A program made the translations under genes and the position numbers. A stretch of DNA of 64,000 nucleotides from Cercospora beticola (taxonomy: Eukaryota; Ascomycota; Dothideomycetes; Mycosphaerellales; Mycosphaerellaceae): NCBI RefSeq assembly GCF_033473495.1, contig NC_088940.1, forward strand, positions 372,001-436,000, in the 5' to 3' direction. How positions within the stretch are numbered: the first letter of the stretch is position 1; the number at the start of each line of letters is the position of its first letter. The notes under the pieces are model-generated. The model saw nothing but the letters and a program-made list of their open reading frames with translations. It made no database searches and was not told the origin of the DNA. This document shows positions 19,895 to 31,600 of this stretch, one piece after another.

Positions 19895-20658
19895 CTCTGT
19901 GATCTCCTGATCTCTCCAATCACAATTCTATCAGAAGTCGCTTCTCGCTTCTCGGCCTGTCGAAAGATTCGACGCAAACAGCTCTCATCAAACAAAGAAC
20001 TCTTCCCAATGCTTCTCACGCCGAAGCCTTGTATTCCCAGGAGCAACGCATCGCGGAAGTAACGTGAAGATAAAATCCGACGACATGGCTACCATGTGTC
20101 GTTCGATGCATGTGGTGGACGCCTCGGCTTACTGTGTAAGTTTGTTAGGTCTTCAGATGGAAGAGGAGTAGTGGTGTTGTAAGCGAGCCAAGAAAGTCAA
20201 TGTTTCGTTCATCTCGCTCGCGTGGGGCGGCTGTCGGCGAGTCGGGAATGGCCGCTTTGTGTGAAAGGAGGAAGGAGCTATATTCCATGCAAAGTCCGAT
20301 GCTTTGCCCTATACCGTGCTTTGCATACAGGATGAATTAGGTCCTTTCGCAGGGATTCGTGCTTCATGGTTCCTGTTGGATCCCGATGTTGATTCAGAGG
20401 AGTCGCCTTGCTGATGCATGCAATGTCCGCATTGTGCCGACAGCAAAGAAGCGTTGATACCAGCAAGCCGGTTTATGAGCATGTAATTGTACACTTTCAT
20501 GACTGCCTCTGGATTAGGGAAACGTCACTCATATACACACAACAGGACTTTACGCCCTGTTCTCCTTCATACTTTTTTTGCTTCGGTTGCCGCTTCACCA
20601 AAGTACCTCACCCACATGCATCTCCAGCTCGTCGTTCAGAACCAATATTTCCCTTCGC
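19895..20658. other. Intergenic, promoter of the thioesterase
   Basis: The region lies between the start of the thioesterase gene and the stop of the DUF3429 gene, both on minus. Small frames are present but none shows a domain or bias. No RNA gene is seen. Confidence 0.4.
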
Positions 20659-21803
20659 TTACTCGTCATCCTCCTCATCCTTCGATGCGAGGTACTTCCT
20701 TCGCTGCTCCTCCTCGTTCTCGGCCTCAGCTGCCTGGTGATCCCTCAATTGCTTGACGCGGTCAGCTGGACCTGGAAGACGTCCAATGCGGTCGGAGACT
20801 TGGCCACGTCCAATGAGAGACAGGACAATGGCTGCGCCGACGATGAAAGTGAGGGCGAAACGGTAGACACCATACCACGCCGGTGCCCAGCCAGCTCGGC
20901 ATGCGCGGGAGTCCTTGTAGTACATGTAGTTGAAGATGAGGAATTGCGAGATCAGAGCGTATTCGACGGGAAGGAGGATGGTAGGCCAGGCGAGAGCGGT
21001 GCCAATGACACCGATGGAGTAGCGGGACCAGCCTGCCTCACCGCCGAACTTGGCCCATTCGAGGCCCCAGTGGATGGCTCCGAGGAAGGAGATGATCTGG
21101 GGATTTGTTAGTCGGTCATTCGTCTATACGTGCACGCTGCAAACGTACAGTAGCGCCATATCCGATCTGCAGTGGCTCGAGGACGTGCAACATAAGCTCG
21201 GCTGTCTTCTCGCTCAAGATGAGTCCTGATCCAGACTCGTGAGCGGCGTGGATTTCGTATGCGCAGAAGACTGTGCTGAGCGAGGTTGCAACATAGGGGA
21301 GGACACCAGCCAGACCGATGTAGAGGGCTGGCTTAGGGACTTCAGACATGTCGAAGGTGTCCTTGATGGTTTGCTGTCACTTCATCAGCGCTTGCTCTCA
21401 CGTCCGATGCTTCTCATGCACTCACGATATCCTGGTTCACACCAGCCATCATCTTGTCCTCCTCCTTCTTTTCTGCGGGCGCAGCGACCTCTCCAAATAC
21501 AGGGTGGACAGATGAGTCCATCGACACTCTCTCTGGGTCGGCTTCGAGAACATGCTTGGCCAACTCCTTCTCATGCTTCGTATCAATCTTGTCCATTGGC
21601 GGGCCGTCCTTGCTGGCAGCACCGCGAGCGAACTGCAGAGCCAATGGCCTCACAGCCGCCGCTGTTTGTGGTCTCCTGGCAAGTGTGCATAGTTGCGAGG
21701 TGATTGTGGTCTGCAGGCGAGCATTGACGTTGGCGCGAAAGGTCGGCTGAGTTGCGGCATTGAAGCTTCGCAGGATGGACCGCGACGCGCCCGTGCGGAA
21801 CAT
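20659..21803 (-). CDS. Mitochondrial inner-membrane DUF3429/TMEM69-like protein
   Basis: Three exons on minus (21803-21426, 21373-21149, 21096-20659) are all joined in phase 0 with GTGAGT and GTACGT donors, giving 346 residues. The first exon encodes a long Arg/Ala/Thr-rich presequence without acidic residues until about 65 (MFRTGASRSILRSFNAA), a typical mitochondrial targeting signal. The DUF3429 domain starts with PKPALYIGLAGVLPYVATSLSTVF and continues with ISFLGAIHWGLEWAKFGG, WPTILLPVEYALISQFLIFN and YGVYRFALTFIVGAAIVLSLIG, making about five membrane helices. The tail is charged and hydrophilic (EEEQRRKYLASKDEEDDE). The family is widespread in fungi and animals; its molecular role is not established. 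The gene is divergent from VPS13. Confidence 0.88.
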
Positions 21804-22624
21804 GGTGGTGTGATATATCTCGCGACTGGGTTGATGGGGTCCGTGTGTACAGTGCTCAGCTGCTCGCACAGCTCTGGGGTCGGAGAGGGTGGAGTGGAGA
21901 GTGATGGCGGTGGTGAGGAGTGGCTGGCTTTGGGTGAAGAGGACTGCTCAGCTCACCAAGTCGAGGAGCTCTGGCAGGTGAAAAGCTTGGCTGCTGGGAG
22001 AGCTTTCGGTGTTCCATCATCGTCGACAGGGAACATGTCGGCTTGTCACGTCACCAGCACGTGTATACCACGACGCGGACCACAATTTCTGAGACTAGAC
22101 TACACTCCCACTCATGTGCCTCAGTTGAAGTGAATATTACATTGTGTGCCTGAGGTTGTGTTCATTCATCCTACTCTGCCCATTTTCCACATACTCGGCT
22201 GTGGAATGACGTAGCTTGCCTATTCGTGGGGAAAGCAGAAAGGGCAAAAGGCAACGCGGTGTTGACGCCGTGTTCTGTTTCCTGTTTGGCGGCCACTCCT
22301 GCACGTGTTGGATACGTCGACAGCTCGACAACTTCTTCTCCGCGCGTGTGTGTCACAAGCAGGATTCCGCTCCTTTGGCCTCGACGACGACGACGACCAC
22401 GGCACGCTCCCTTTCATTCCTGCCCACGAGCAGCGTCTGCATTGCATCACCACTAATTCACCTCGCCCACCTGCACGCTGCCGCCTACGCCTCGACCTCG
22501 CCCTACGACCGCTACGATTCCATGTCTGCATGAGCAACGACGACACATGACGGCCGATCTATCATAATAATCCCTCCCCGAACACCTCTCTCCCAGGCCC
22601 GGGTGACGGCCACCAACCGCCACC
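21804..22624. other. Divergent promoter region of the DUF3429 gene and VPS13
   Basis: This is an 820-bp intergenic space between two starts pointing apart. It contains a (CGA)5 tract at 22382-22396 and a pyrimidine-rich stretch up to the VPS13 ATG. No gene is recognised; small frames at 22216-22550 are CG-rich and overlap one another on both strands. Confidence 0.45.
22382..22396. repeat. (CGA)5 microsatellite
   Basis: Five uninterrupted CGA units lie in the presumed 5' leader or promoter of VPS13. Confidence 0.7.
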
Positions 22625-25600
22625 ATGGTGTTGGAAAGTCTGGTCGCCAACCTGCTCAACAGGTTCTTGGGCATGTATGTTAAGAACTTCGACCCAAAAC
22701 AGCTGAATGTTGGCATTTGGTCGGGCGACGTCAAGCTCAAGGATCTGGAACTGAAGCGGGAAGCCCTTGACCAGTTCCACTTGCCACTGAACGTGGTGGA
22801 AGGGCATATCAGTTCGCTGGTCCTGAAAATTCCCTGGTCCAACCTGCGAGGCCAACCCGTACGCATCAATATCGAGGATGTTTTCCTGTTGGCCGCGCCC
22901 AAGGAGGATCAAGAGTATGATGCAGCAGAGGAGGAGAGACGAGCACATGCAGTCAAGATGGAGAAGCTGGACAGCGCCGAGCTGCTGAAGGAACGCAACA
23001 CTGAGGGCATGTCTCAAGAGGAGCAACAGAAGCAGCAGTCCTTTACCGCAGCACTGACGACGACTATTGTGGACAATGTACAGATTCAGGTCAAGAACGT
23101 GCATATCCGCTACGAGGATGCCCTCTCAGACCCAGGTCATCCTTTTGCGGCAGGTATCACATTGCAAGAGCTGAGCGCGGTATCGACAGACGAGCATTGG
23201 AAGCCCACGTGGGTGGCGGGAACGAGCACTACCACTCACAAGCTGGCCACTCTCGGCTCTCTAGCCGTCTACTGGGACACCGATGCAACACTGTTGGGCA
23301 CGGGAACGGGCGAGCAACAAGATATCGACCACAATGCGACAATGGAGAAATTCCGCGAAATGATTGTAAAGAGCGGCGATAGCGAGGCCGTGAAGGACCA
23401 CCAGTTCATTCTCAAACCAGTGTCTGGCCGGGCTGGTCTGGAAATGGACAAGACAGGCAAGTACGATCGTCCGAAGATGAAGGCACGTCTCCTGTTCAAT
23501 GAGCTGGGATTCTTGCTGGATGATACTCAGTACCGAGATGCACTCATGCTAGTGGATCTATTCCATTACTTCATCCGGCATCAGGAATACCGGAAGCTGC
23601 AACCTGCCAAAGCACCAAAGGAGGACCCACGTGCCTGGCTGCAGTTCGCTGGAAAAGCAGTGCTCGATCGTATACACGACAAGAACAGGCGTTGGTCGTG
23701 GGCATACTTTGCAGAGCGACGAGATGATCGTCTCCGATACATTGAGCTCTTCAAAAAGAAGAAGAAGGAAGAGAAACTCACACCAGAGGAGACTTCCGAT
23801 CTGGATCGCCTCGAACACAAGTTGACGTACGAAGACCTTCGGTTCTGGCGTTCGCTTGCTCGCAATCAGCTGCGAAAGGAGGGCTGGAAAAAGCCACAGC
23901 CCCAGAAATCAACGTGGACTTCCTGGATCTGGGGTAGCGGTGGCGGCCAGGAGCAGAACCAAGCCTCGGATGATAGTCAAATGAACGAAGAGCAGAGAAA
24001 AGAGTTGTATCAGGCTATCGACTTCGAAGAGAAACAGAGTATTGCTCAGGCTGTTGATGCGCCCCGTGAGGCGATCAAAATGCAAGTCGACATGAGCCTC
24101 AAGACTGGCAGCTTCACACTACGACGCGATCCGCATGGGAAGAAACAAGACATGCTGAAACTACTCTTTGAGGATTTCAGTACCGAGTTCATACAAAGGA
24201 CCGACTCAACACTCGTCGATCTCAGTCTCGGCGGGATGCGTCTCTATGATGGCTCAACAGAGGGCAATCTCTTCGAGCAAATGTTGACAGTCAAGGACGC
24301 CCCTAAAATACCCGACAGCCAACGAGTCAAAGAAATTGAGGATGATGAGGATACCAGCTTCAGCGACGCCAAGAGTGTTCAGGGCGACGATGAAGATGAA
24401 GCAGATCCATTCTTCGCGCTGCAGTTCGAGAACAATCCGCTCGACAACCGTGCCGACACCGCGCTCACCGTCAAGCTTAAGGCCCTTGAAGTCGTGTATA
24501 ATCCAAATTTCGTTGTTCAGGTCACTAAATTCTTCAAACCTCCAGAAAAACACATGGAGTCAATATCTGCCTTGATGGAATCTGCAGGCTCTACAGTGGA
24601 AGGCCTGCGGCAGCAAACAAGAGCCGGTCTCGAATTTGCACTCCAGGAGCACAAAACAGTCGACGTGCAGCTGGATCTGCAAGCGCCTCTCATAATTGTG
24701 CCAGACACCGTTACCGAGAAGAGCAATATCTGCTTAATTGTTGATGCAGGTCACATTAGCGTGCGCAGTGACTTGATTGACAAGGAGACACTGCATGACA
24801 TCCAAACCAAGCAAAAGCAACAGTACTCGGACCAGGACTTCAAGAAGCTCGAATCACTCATGTACGACAAATTCAATCTACAGCTGGAGGCAACACAAGT
24901 GCTCATGGGCACGAATATCGAGGACACAAAGAAACAGCTCGCACATGATGCGCCGTCTCAGAGCTTTCATCTGATTGATAGAATCAATATGGACTTCCGG
25001 CTCGATACATGCATCGTCCCCAAGGCTTCAGACTTGACCAAGTTCCGCATCAATGGACATCTGCCGCTCTTGCACGCCAAGTTCTCGGATGCCAAATACA
25101 AGGCGTTGATGAAGCTCCTGGACTTTGCGATCCCAAAATTTGACAAGGACGAGCCGGGTAACAGCACCGAACAGCAACATCTTTCTCCAGAAGCTGCCAA
25201 CGAGAAGAAGCTGCGAAGGAAGAGCGATGCTAATAAGACTCGCTCCAAATCTACACAAGTCGCAAGGGACGAGCTTGCAAACGAGATTGAGCAAGGCGCA
25301 GAGGCCAAGCAACGCGACATTGAACGTGGTGGGAGTGCGGCTATTCGCAAACAGATGGAGGCCAACCCAGAGCAACGCAACTTCGAGTTCCGGTTCACTG
25401 TCGACAAGCTTCAAGCGTCACTGTACAAGGCAGATCCTCAAGGAAAGAAGGACGATCAACTGTTGGTCGAGCTGATCGCCGAGACTTTCCATCTTGAGTT
25501 CTACCAACGTCCATTCGACATGGTTGCAGATGTCAAGCTCAGCTCGCTTGTTGTTGAAGACCATGTGGAAGAAGCGCCAACAGAAGAGTTTAAGAATCTC

Positions 25601-28600
25601 ATTTCCAGCGAAGATCTGGTCACGAAGAAGAAGCAGGACTTGCTCACGATCCATTTTCAGATGGTCAACAAAAATCATCCCGAGTTTCAAAGCAAGTACG
25701 ACGGCATCAAGACGAATCTTGACGCCTCAGTGTCCACCATCAATCTGATGGTGACGCGCAAAACACTCCTCACGCTCCTCGACTTTGCCATGACGACTTT
25801 TGTTCCTCCGCCAAGCGATAGTCCTCAACAGCCCACCGAGATTGAGGATAGCGACAGCGAAGATGATGATGAAGTTGAAGAAAAGAAAGATCAAGGCGAC
25901 AAGATCCGAATCAAGGCCAAGCTCAATCGCATTGCGGTCATTCTGAACAATGACGGGATCCGTCTCGCTACTTTGAGTTTGACATCGGCTGATGCGAAAA
26001 TCTTCCTCGCGGGCGGTGCCATGGATATCGAAGCTCGTCTGGGTGCATTGGAACTGGTCGACGACATCAACACAGGTGTTTCGGAAGACTCGTCGTTACG
26101 CAAGCTGATCGAGATTCAAGGAGACGATTTGCTTGACTTTCGCTATCAGACGTTCAATCCTGAGGCACAGGACTATCCTGGCTATGATAATACTGTGTAT
26201 CTGCGCTCTGGCTCCATCAAGATCAATTTCCTCACGGAGCCACTGCGCAAGATTATGGAATTTGGCGTCAAGTTCGGCAAAATGCAGGCAATATTCAATG
26301 CCGCGCGTCAAGCTGCTGCCAATCAGGCTACAAAGGTGCAGGAGTCTGCAGGCAAAATGCACTTTGATGTGTTGATCAAAACGCCAATCGTGTCGTTCCC
26401 ACGCATGGTCATCACGGACAGTCCCGAGCGAGACACGGTCACCGCCTACCTGGGAGAAATCTATGCCAACAACAAATTTGTGCCTCTGGATGGCGAGGCT
26501 GGCAACGAGACTGCGAACAAATTGTCGGCTGGCATCCACAACATCCGATTGACGTCCACTTTCAACTATGCGGAGTCGAAGTCTGAAGAGCTCGAGATGA
26601 TCGACAAAGTGAACCTTGACTTGAACATCACTCAGACAGAGCACAAAGCAGGGCGTAATCGACCAGACACGGAGATCGAAGGGTCAATGTCCAACATCAA
26701 CCTGCGCCTGACAGAGGGACAGATGAAGTTCTTAATGGAACTGTCACGAAACATACCTCAAGCTTTCGCATTGGAAGATAGCGAGGCCCTCGAGGAGGAG
26801 GCCGAGGAAGAGCTTCCATCGAATGTAGTTCAGCCTGCTCAGGCAGCACAGCCGGTGGGCCAGAAGAAGTCGGAGAAGACCGAGGACGTCAACCACAAAC
26901 CATCACGGCAGTCGCCTGAGCTCGGCACCGACGACGATACCTGGACCAAGCTCGATCTCATTTTCAAAATAGGCGCAATCGGCCTGGAACTCGTGCAAGG
27001 CGCGCCAGATCAACCCATTGGCGACTTGGAGGCAGCCAGTCTGTCCAAGTTCTCACTCAATGAGACCAGCATTAAACTTCGCATGATTAGTGACGGCGCA
27101 ATGGAAAGCGAGTTGTTGGTGCAGTCTTTCACGGTCACGGATACGCGACAGCACGAGAAGAACAAATTCCGCAAGATCATGTCGCTGATCAACAACGACG
27201 TGAAGCAGCAATTCATGGCCAGCGTCTCCATCTCTGGTGGCGAGGAGAAGAACCTCATTGCACTGCTCACGATTGACAGCCCCAGGATCGTACTTGCGCT
27301 GGATTACATCTTTGCAGTGCTCAACTTTGTTCAGAACGGTCTGAAGCAAGATGACGCACTGGTCGTGGAAGAGGAAAGCGAAGAATCCGAATCTGGGGGT
27401 AGTCCAGATGATGCCAGCATTTCTACACAGGAACTTGTCGAACGGAAGAACTCACAAGCACCCGGCGCTCCCCAACAACAAGGTGGCGGCATGAACATCT
27501 CCTACCGTGTCAACATGGTTGACGCGCAAGTCATGCTGATTGCGAATCCTGCTATTAGCAGCTCTGAAGCTATCGTACTGGGTACCAAGCAAGTACTCGT
27601 GTCGCAACAACATGCAATGGCTTTACAAGTTGAAAAAGTTGGCATGTTCCTGTGTCGCATGGATCAATTTGAGACAACGAGGCTGCGAATTCTGGACGAC
27701 TTTAGTATACAGACATCGCTTGATATGCGCTCTCAAGGCGCCGACTCCTCTCTCACCAGCATCGCTGTTGACATCGAGCCCCTCGTGCTTCGCTTGTCAT
27801 TGCGCGACATAATGCTAGCCATGCAGATTGTTAACCGTGCTTCAGCGCTGAACACCAGTCCCGACAAGAAAATGTCAGACGAGGAACCAAAGAAATTGCA
27901 GCAAGTCAAAAAACAATCTGCGAAGTCGAAGAAGGCTGCACTATCGACCAAGAACGCGGCCGCGTCGACGTCGAGGATGCGAGCTACTAGCATCAGCACC
28001 AAGAAGACGGGCAGCAAGCAGACCGACGTGCAGGCACCTGGTCCGGGCTCAGCTGTTCTGAAGCGTGAAGAGATGACGCTTTCGATGGAAGGCATCCGTG
28101 TCGTACTCATCGGTGATCTCCACGAGTTGCCAATGCTCGATTGGAGCGTCAAGAAATTCATTGTCGATGTGAAGGACTGGACCGCGAATATGACCGCTGA
28201 TACCCAGATCGACACTTTCTTCAACGTATACAACTTCTCCAAATCAGCATGGGAACCACTGATTGAGCCTTGGCAAGTTGGTTTCCACATGGCCAAGGAG
28301 ACCAATCCTGACAAGTTAGCCGTCGAGCTGTATTCAAGAAAGACTTTGGAGTTGACTGTCACGAGCGCCACAATCGCACTGGCAAGCAAGTCTGCACAAT
28401 TCTTGAGCAGCGACGAAGACGTGCTCTCCAAGCCACGTGGCAACGACGCGCCATACAAGATCCGCAACTGGACTGGCTTTGATGTAGATGTCTGGGCGAG
28501 TGGAGAGCAATCTGGCGACGATGAAGGCCAGGCAGCTCGCCTGGCAGATGGCGAAGAGCAGCCTTGGCGCTTCGAGGATCCATCCACCACACGTGAGACG

Positions 28601-31600
28601 CTCAGTCCAGAGGGCCAGACAGGTGTCATTGGCGTTCGGCTCGAAGGCAGTGGCTTCGACAGCGTGGACCGTATTCATGTCAATCGCGAAGGCGAGGAGT
28701 TGTACAACCTCAAGCCAAGAAAGGATAAGATCCAGCACCGCATGCTTGTTGAAGTCAGACTTGGCCCTGACAATGTCAAGTACATCACTCTTCGGAGCCC
28801 GCTTCTTGTTGAGAACCATACTCAGATCCCGATCGAATTGGGAGTGTTCTCGCCCGAAGAGGGGCATTTGCTCAAGATTGAAAAGATTGCGCCCGGCGAG
28901 TCAAGGCCCAGTCCGGTCGGCGCTGCGTTCATGCATTCTCTGGTTGTGCGACCTGATCAAGGCTTTGGGTACACTTGGTCGAATGAACGACTGTTCTGGA
29001 AGGACTTGCTCAAGCGGCCAATCAACACTTTGACATGCCGAGGCGAGTCTGATGACAATAGCCCGCCGTTCTACTTCCAGATGCAGTCGGTGTTCGACAA
29101 GAATAATCCTCTGACATCTGTATACCCATATCAGCGTTTGAAGCTGTCTGCGCCCATTGAGGTGCAAAATCTGCTTCCATTCGACTTCAAGTACCGCATC
29201 TACGACAAGAACACCAAGAAAGACTGGACGAACTTCTTGCGCAAAGGTGGAGTGTCGCCGGTTCACGTTGTCGAATTGTCGCATCTGTTGCTGCTCAGCA
29301 TCGATATGCAAGATACTCCTTTCAAGGCCAGCGAGTTTGCCATCATCAACACGAACGACAAGAACGACTTCCAACGCGAGAAAACCTTGACAGTCAAGGA
29401 CAACAACAACATTGACCTGCGACTGAAGATTCACTACTACAACGTACCAGACAGTGGTGGAGCCTTCAAGATCACAATCTACAGTCCTTACGTTGTGCTT
29501 AACAGGACAGGGCTGGAGCTGGACATCAGAAGCAAGGCTTACTTTGGCTCCACCAGTCGGGCGGCTGGTCAGTCTGCACTGATCAACGCCGAGGACGATG
29601 GGAGGAAGGCCACCCCGTTCATGTTTTCGTTCCCGACTGATGATCGCAAGAATCGTGCTGTGCTGAAGGTTGGCGATTCGTCTTGGAGTCAGCCTGTCAG
29701 TTTTGATGCCATTGGAGCCAATGTGGATGTCAAGCTGCCTGCAGAATCTGGCCGAGCGGAGATGCACTGTGGTCTGACAGTGACTGAGGGTGAGGGCAAG
29801 TACAAACTCACCAAGGTTGTCAGCATCCTGCCGCGATTCATCGTAAAGAACAAGTTGAGCGAGGCGATCCAGATTCGGGAACCGGGGTCGAGCGATTTCA
29901 CGACCCTGCAAGCTGGTGAACTTCATCCATTGAGGTTCTTGAAGCAGACGACCGGCCAGCAGCTCAGTCTATGCTTCCCCGGTGTCAATAATTCCTGGTC
30001 TTCGCCTTTTGACATTGCAAACATGGGTTCAGTACATGTCAAGCTTGCGAAGGCTGGCGAGCGACAGCGATTGGTCCGGGTCGAGATCTTGATGGAGAAC
30101 GCATCGATCTACCTACATCTGAGTTTGGAGACCAAACACTGGCCATTCTCGATGCGCAATGAGTCGGACCAGGAATTCCTCTTCTGGCAGGCCAATCCTA
30201 ACGTCGATGAAGATGAAGAGGACCGGTCGTCTGGTTGGAAACCGATTCGCTACAGACTCCCTGGCAGAAGCATTATGCCTTACGCTTGGGATTATCCTTC
30301 GACCAAGAACAAGAATCTCATACTCAGTGCCAATGGCAAAGAGAGACACATCAAGCTTGCCGAGATTGGTAACCTGATACCGATGCGCATTCCAGCAAAG
30401 GGTCAGGCAGGACCCAAGATCGTGGACTTGAACGTCGTGGCTGATGGACCTACTCAAACACTGGTCATGAGCAATTACAAGCCGAACACAAGTCTGTACA
30501 AGCAGAAGTCCGCCAGCGCCAGTGCGAGCACAAGCACCGGATTCGAAGTCAAGGAGCAGGATACTGGTGTCACAATGCGAGCGACGCTTCGATTCGCAGG
30601 CATTGGCATCTCACTGGTCAACTCGCAGCTACGAGAGCTTGTCTATGCCACTTGGCGAGACATCGAGCTCAAGTACACTGACTCCGAACTGTACCAGACT
30701 GTCGGTCTCACCATCAAATGGATCCAGATTGATAATCAGTTGTATGGCGGTATTTTCCCACTCATCTTCTATCCTTCTGTAGTCCCGAAGACTGGCAAAG
30801 AGATGGAGAGTCATCCGATCTTCCGGACAGCCATCACCAGGGTCAAAGACGACTCGTACGGTGTGCTGTACATCAAGTACTTCACCTTCTTGATGCAACA
30901 GATGACCATCGAGATCGATGAGGACTTCATCTTTGCTCTTCTCGACTTCACAAAGGTCCCTGGCGCAAGCTGGACTGAGGAGAAGGAAGGCCAACTCGCT
31001 CCTGAGACTCTCGATGTGCCAGAGCCCACACAAACCCAAAGTGGGCAGGACATCTACTTCGAGCTGTTACATCTGCAGCCGATGCAATTCGATTTGTCCT
31101 TCGTGCGGACGGAGAGAATCAATGCCGAGGATACTGGAAGCAGCTCGAGCAACCCATTCATGTTCGCAGTCAATGTGCTGACGATGAGTATTGGCAATGT
31201 CAACGACGCACCGATCCGATACAATGCGCTCATGCTTGAAAACGCAAGATTGAGCACTGGCGCCCTCATCAGCAGTATCCAGAGCCACTACGTGCAGGAG
31301 TCCTTGCGACAGGTCCACATAGTAATTGGATCTGCAGATTTCCTTGGCAACCCTGTTGGCTTGTTCACGAACATCGCTTCTGGTGTTGGCGACATCTTCT
31401 ACGAGCCATACCAAGGGCTTGTGACTGATCGTCCACAAGACTTGGGTGTTGGTATCGCAAAGGGTGCTAGTAGCTTTGTCAAGAAGAGTGTGTTTGGTAT
31501 CTCTGACAGCGTGAGCAAGTTCACTGGATCCATCTCCAAGGGCTTGGCTGCTGCGAGTATGGACAAGGAATTCCAAGATTCGAGACGCATGTCCAGAAGC

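Noticed and set aside
27733..29926. Long minus-strand open frames (298 and 341 codons) opposite VPS13
   Set aside because: They are antisense to a fully conserved gene, have low-complexity translations and no domain; they are mirror effects of its codon use.
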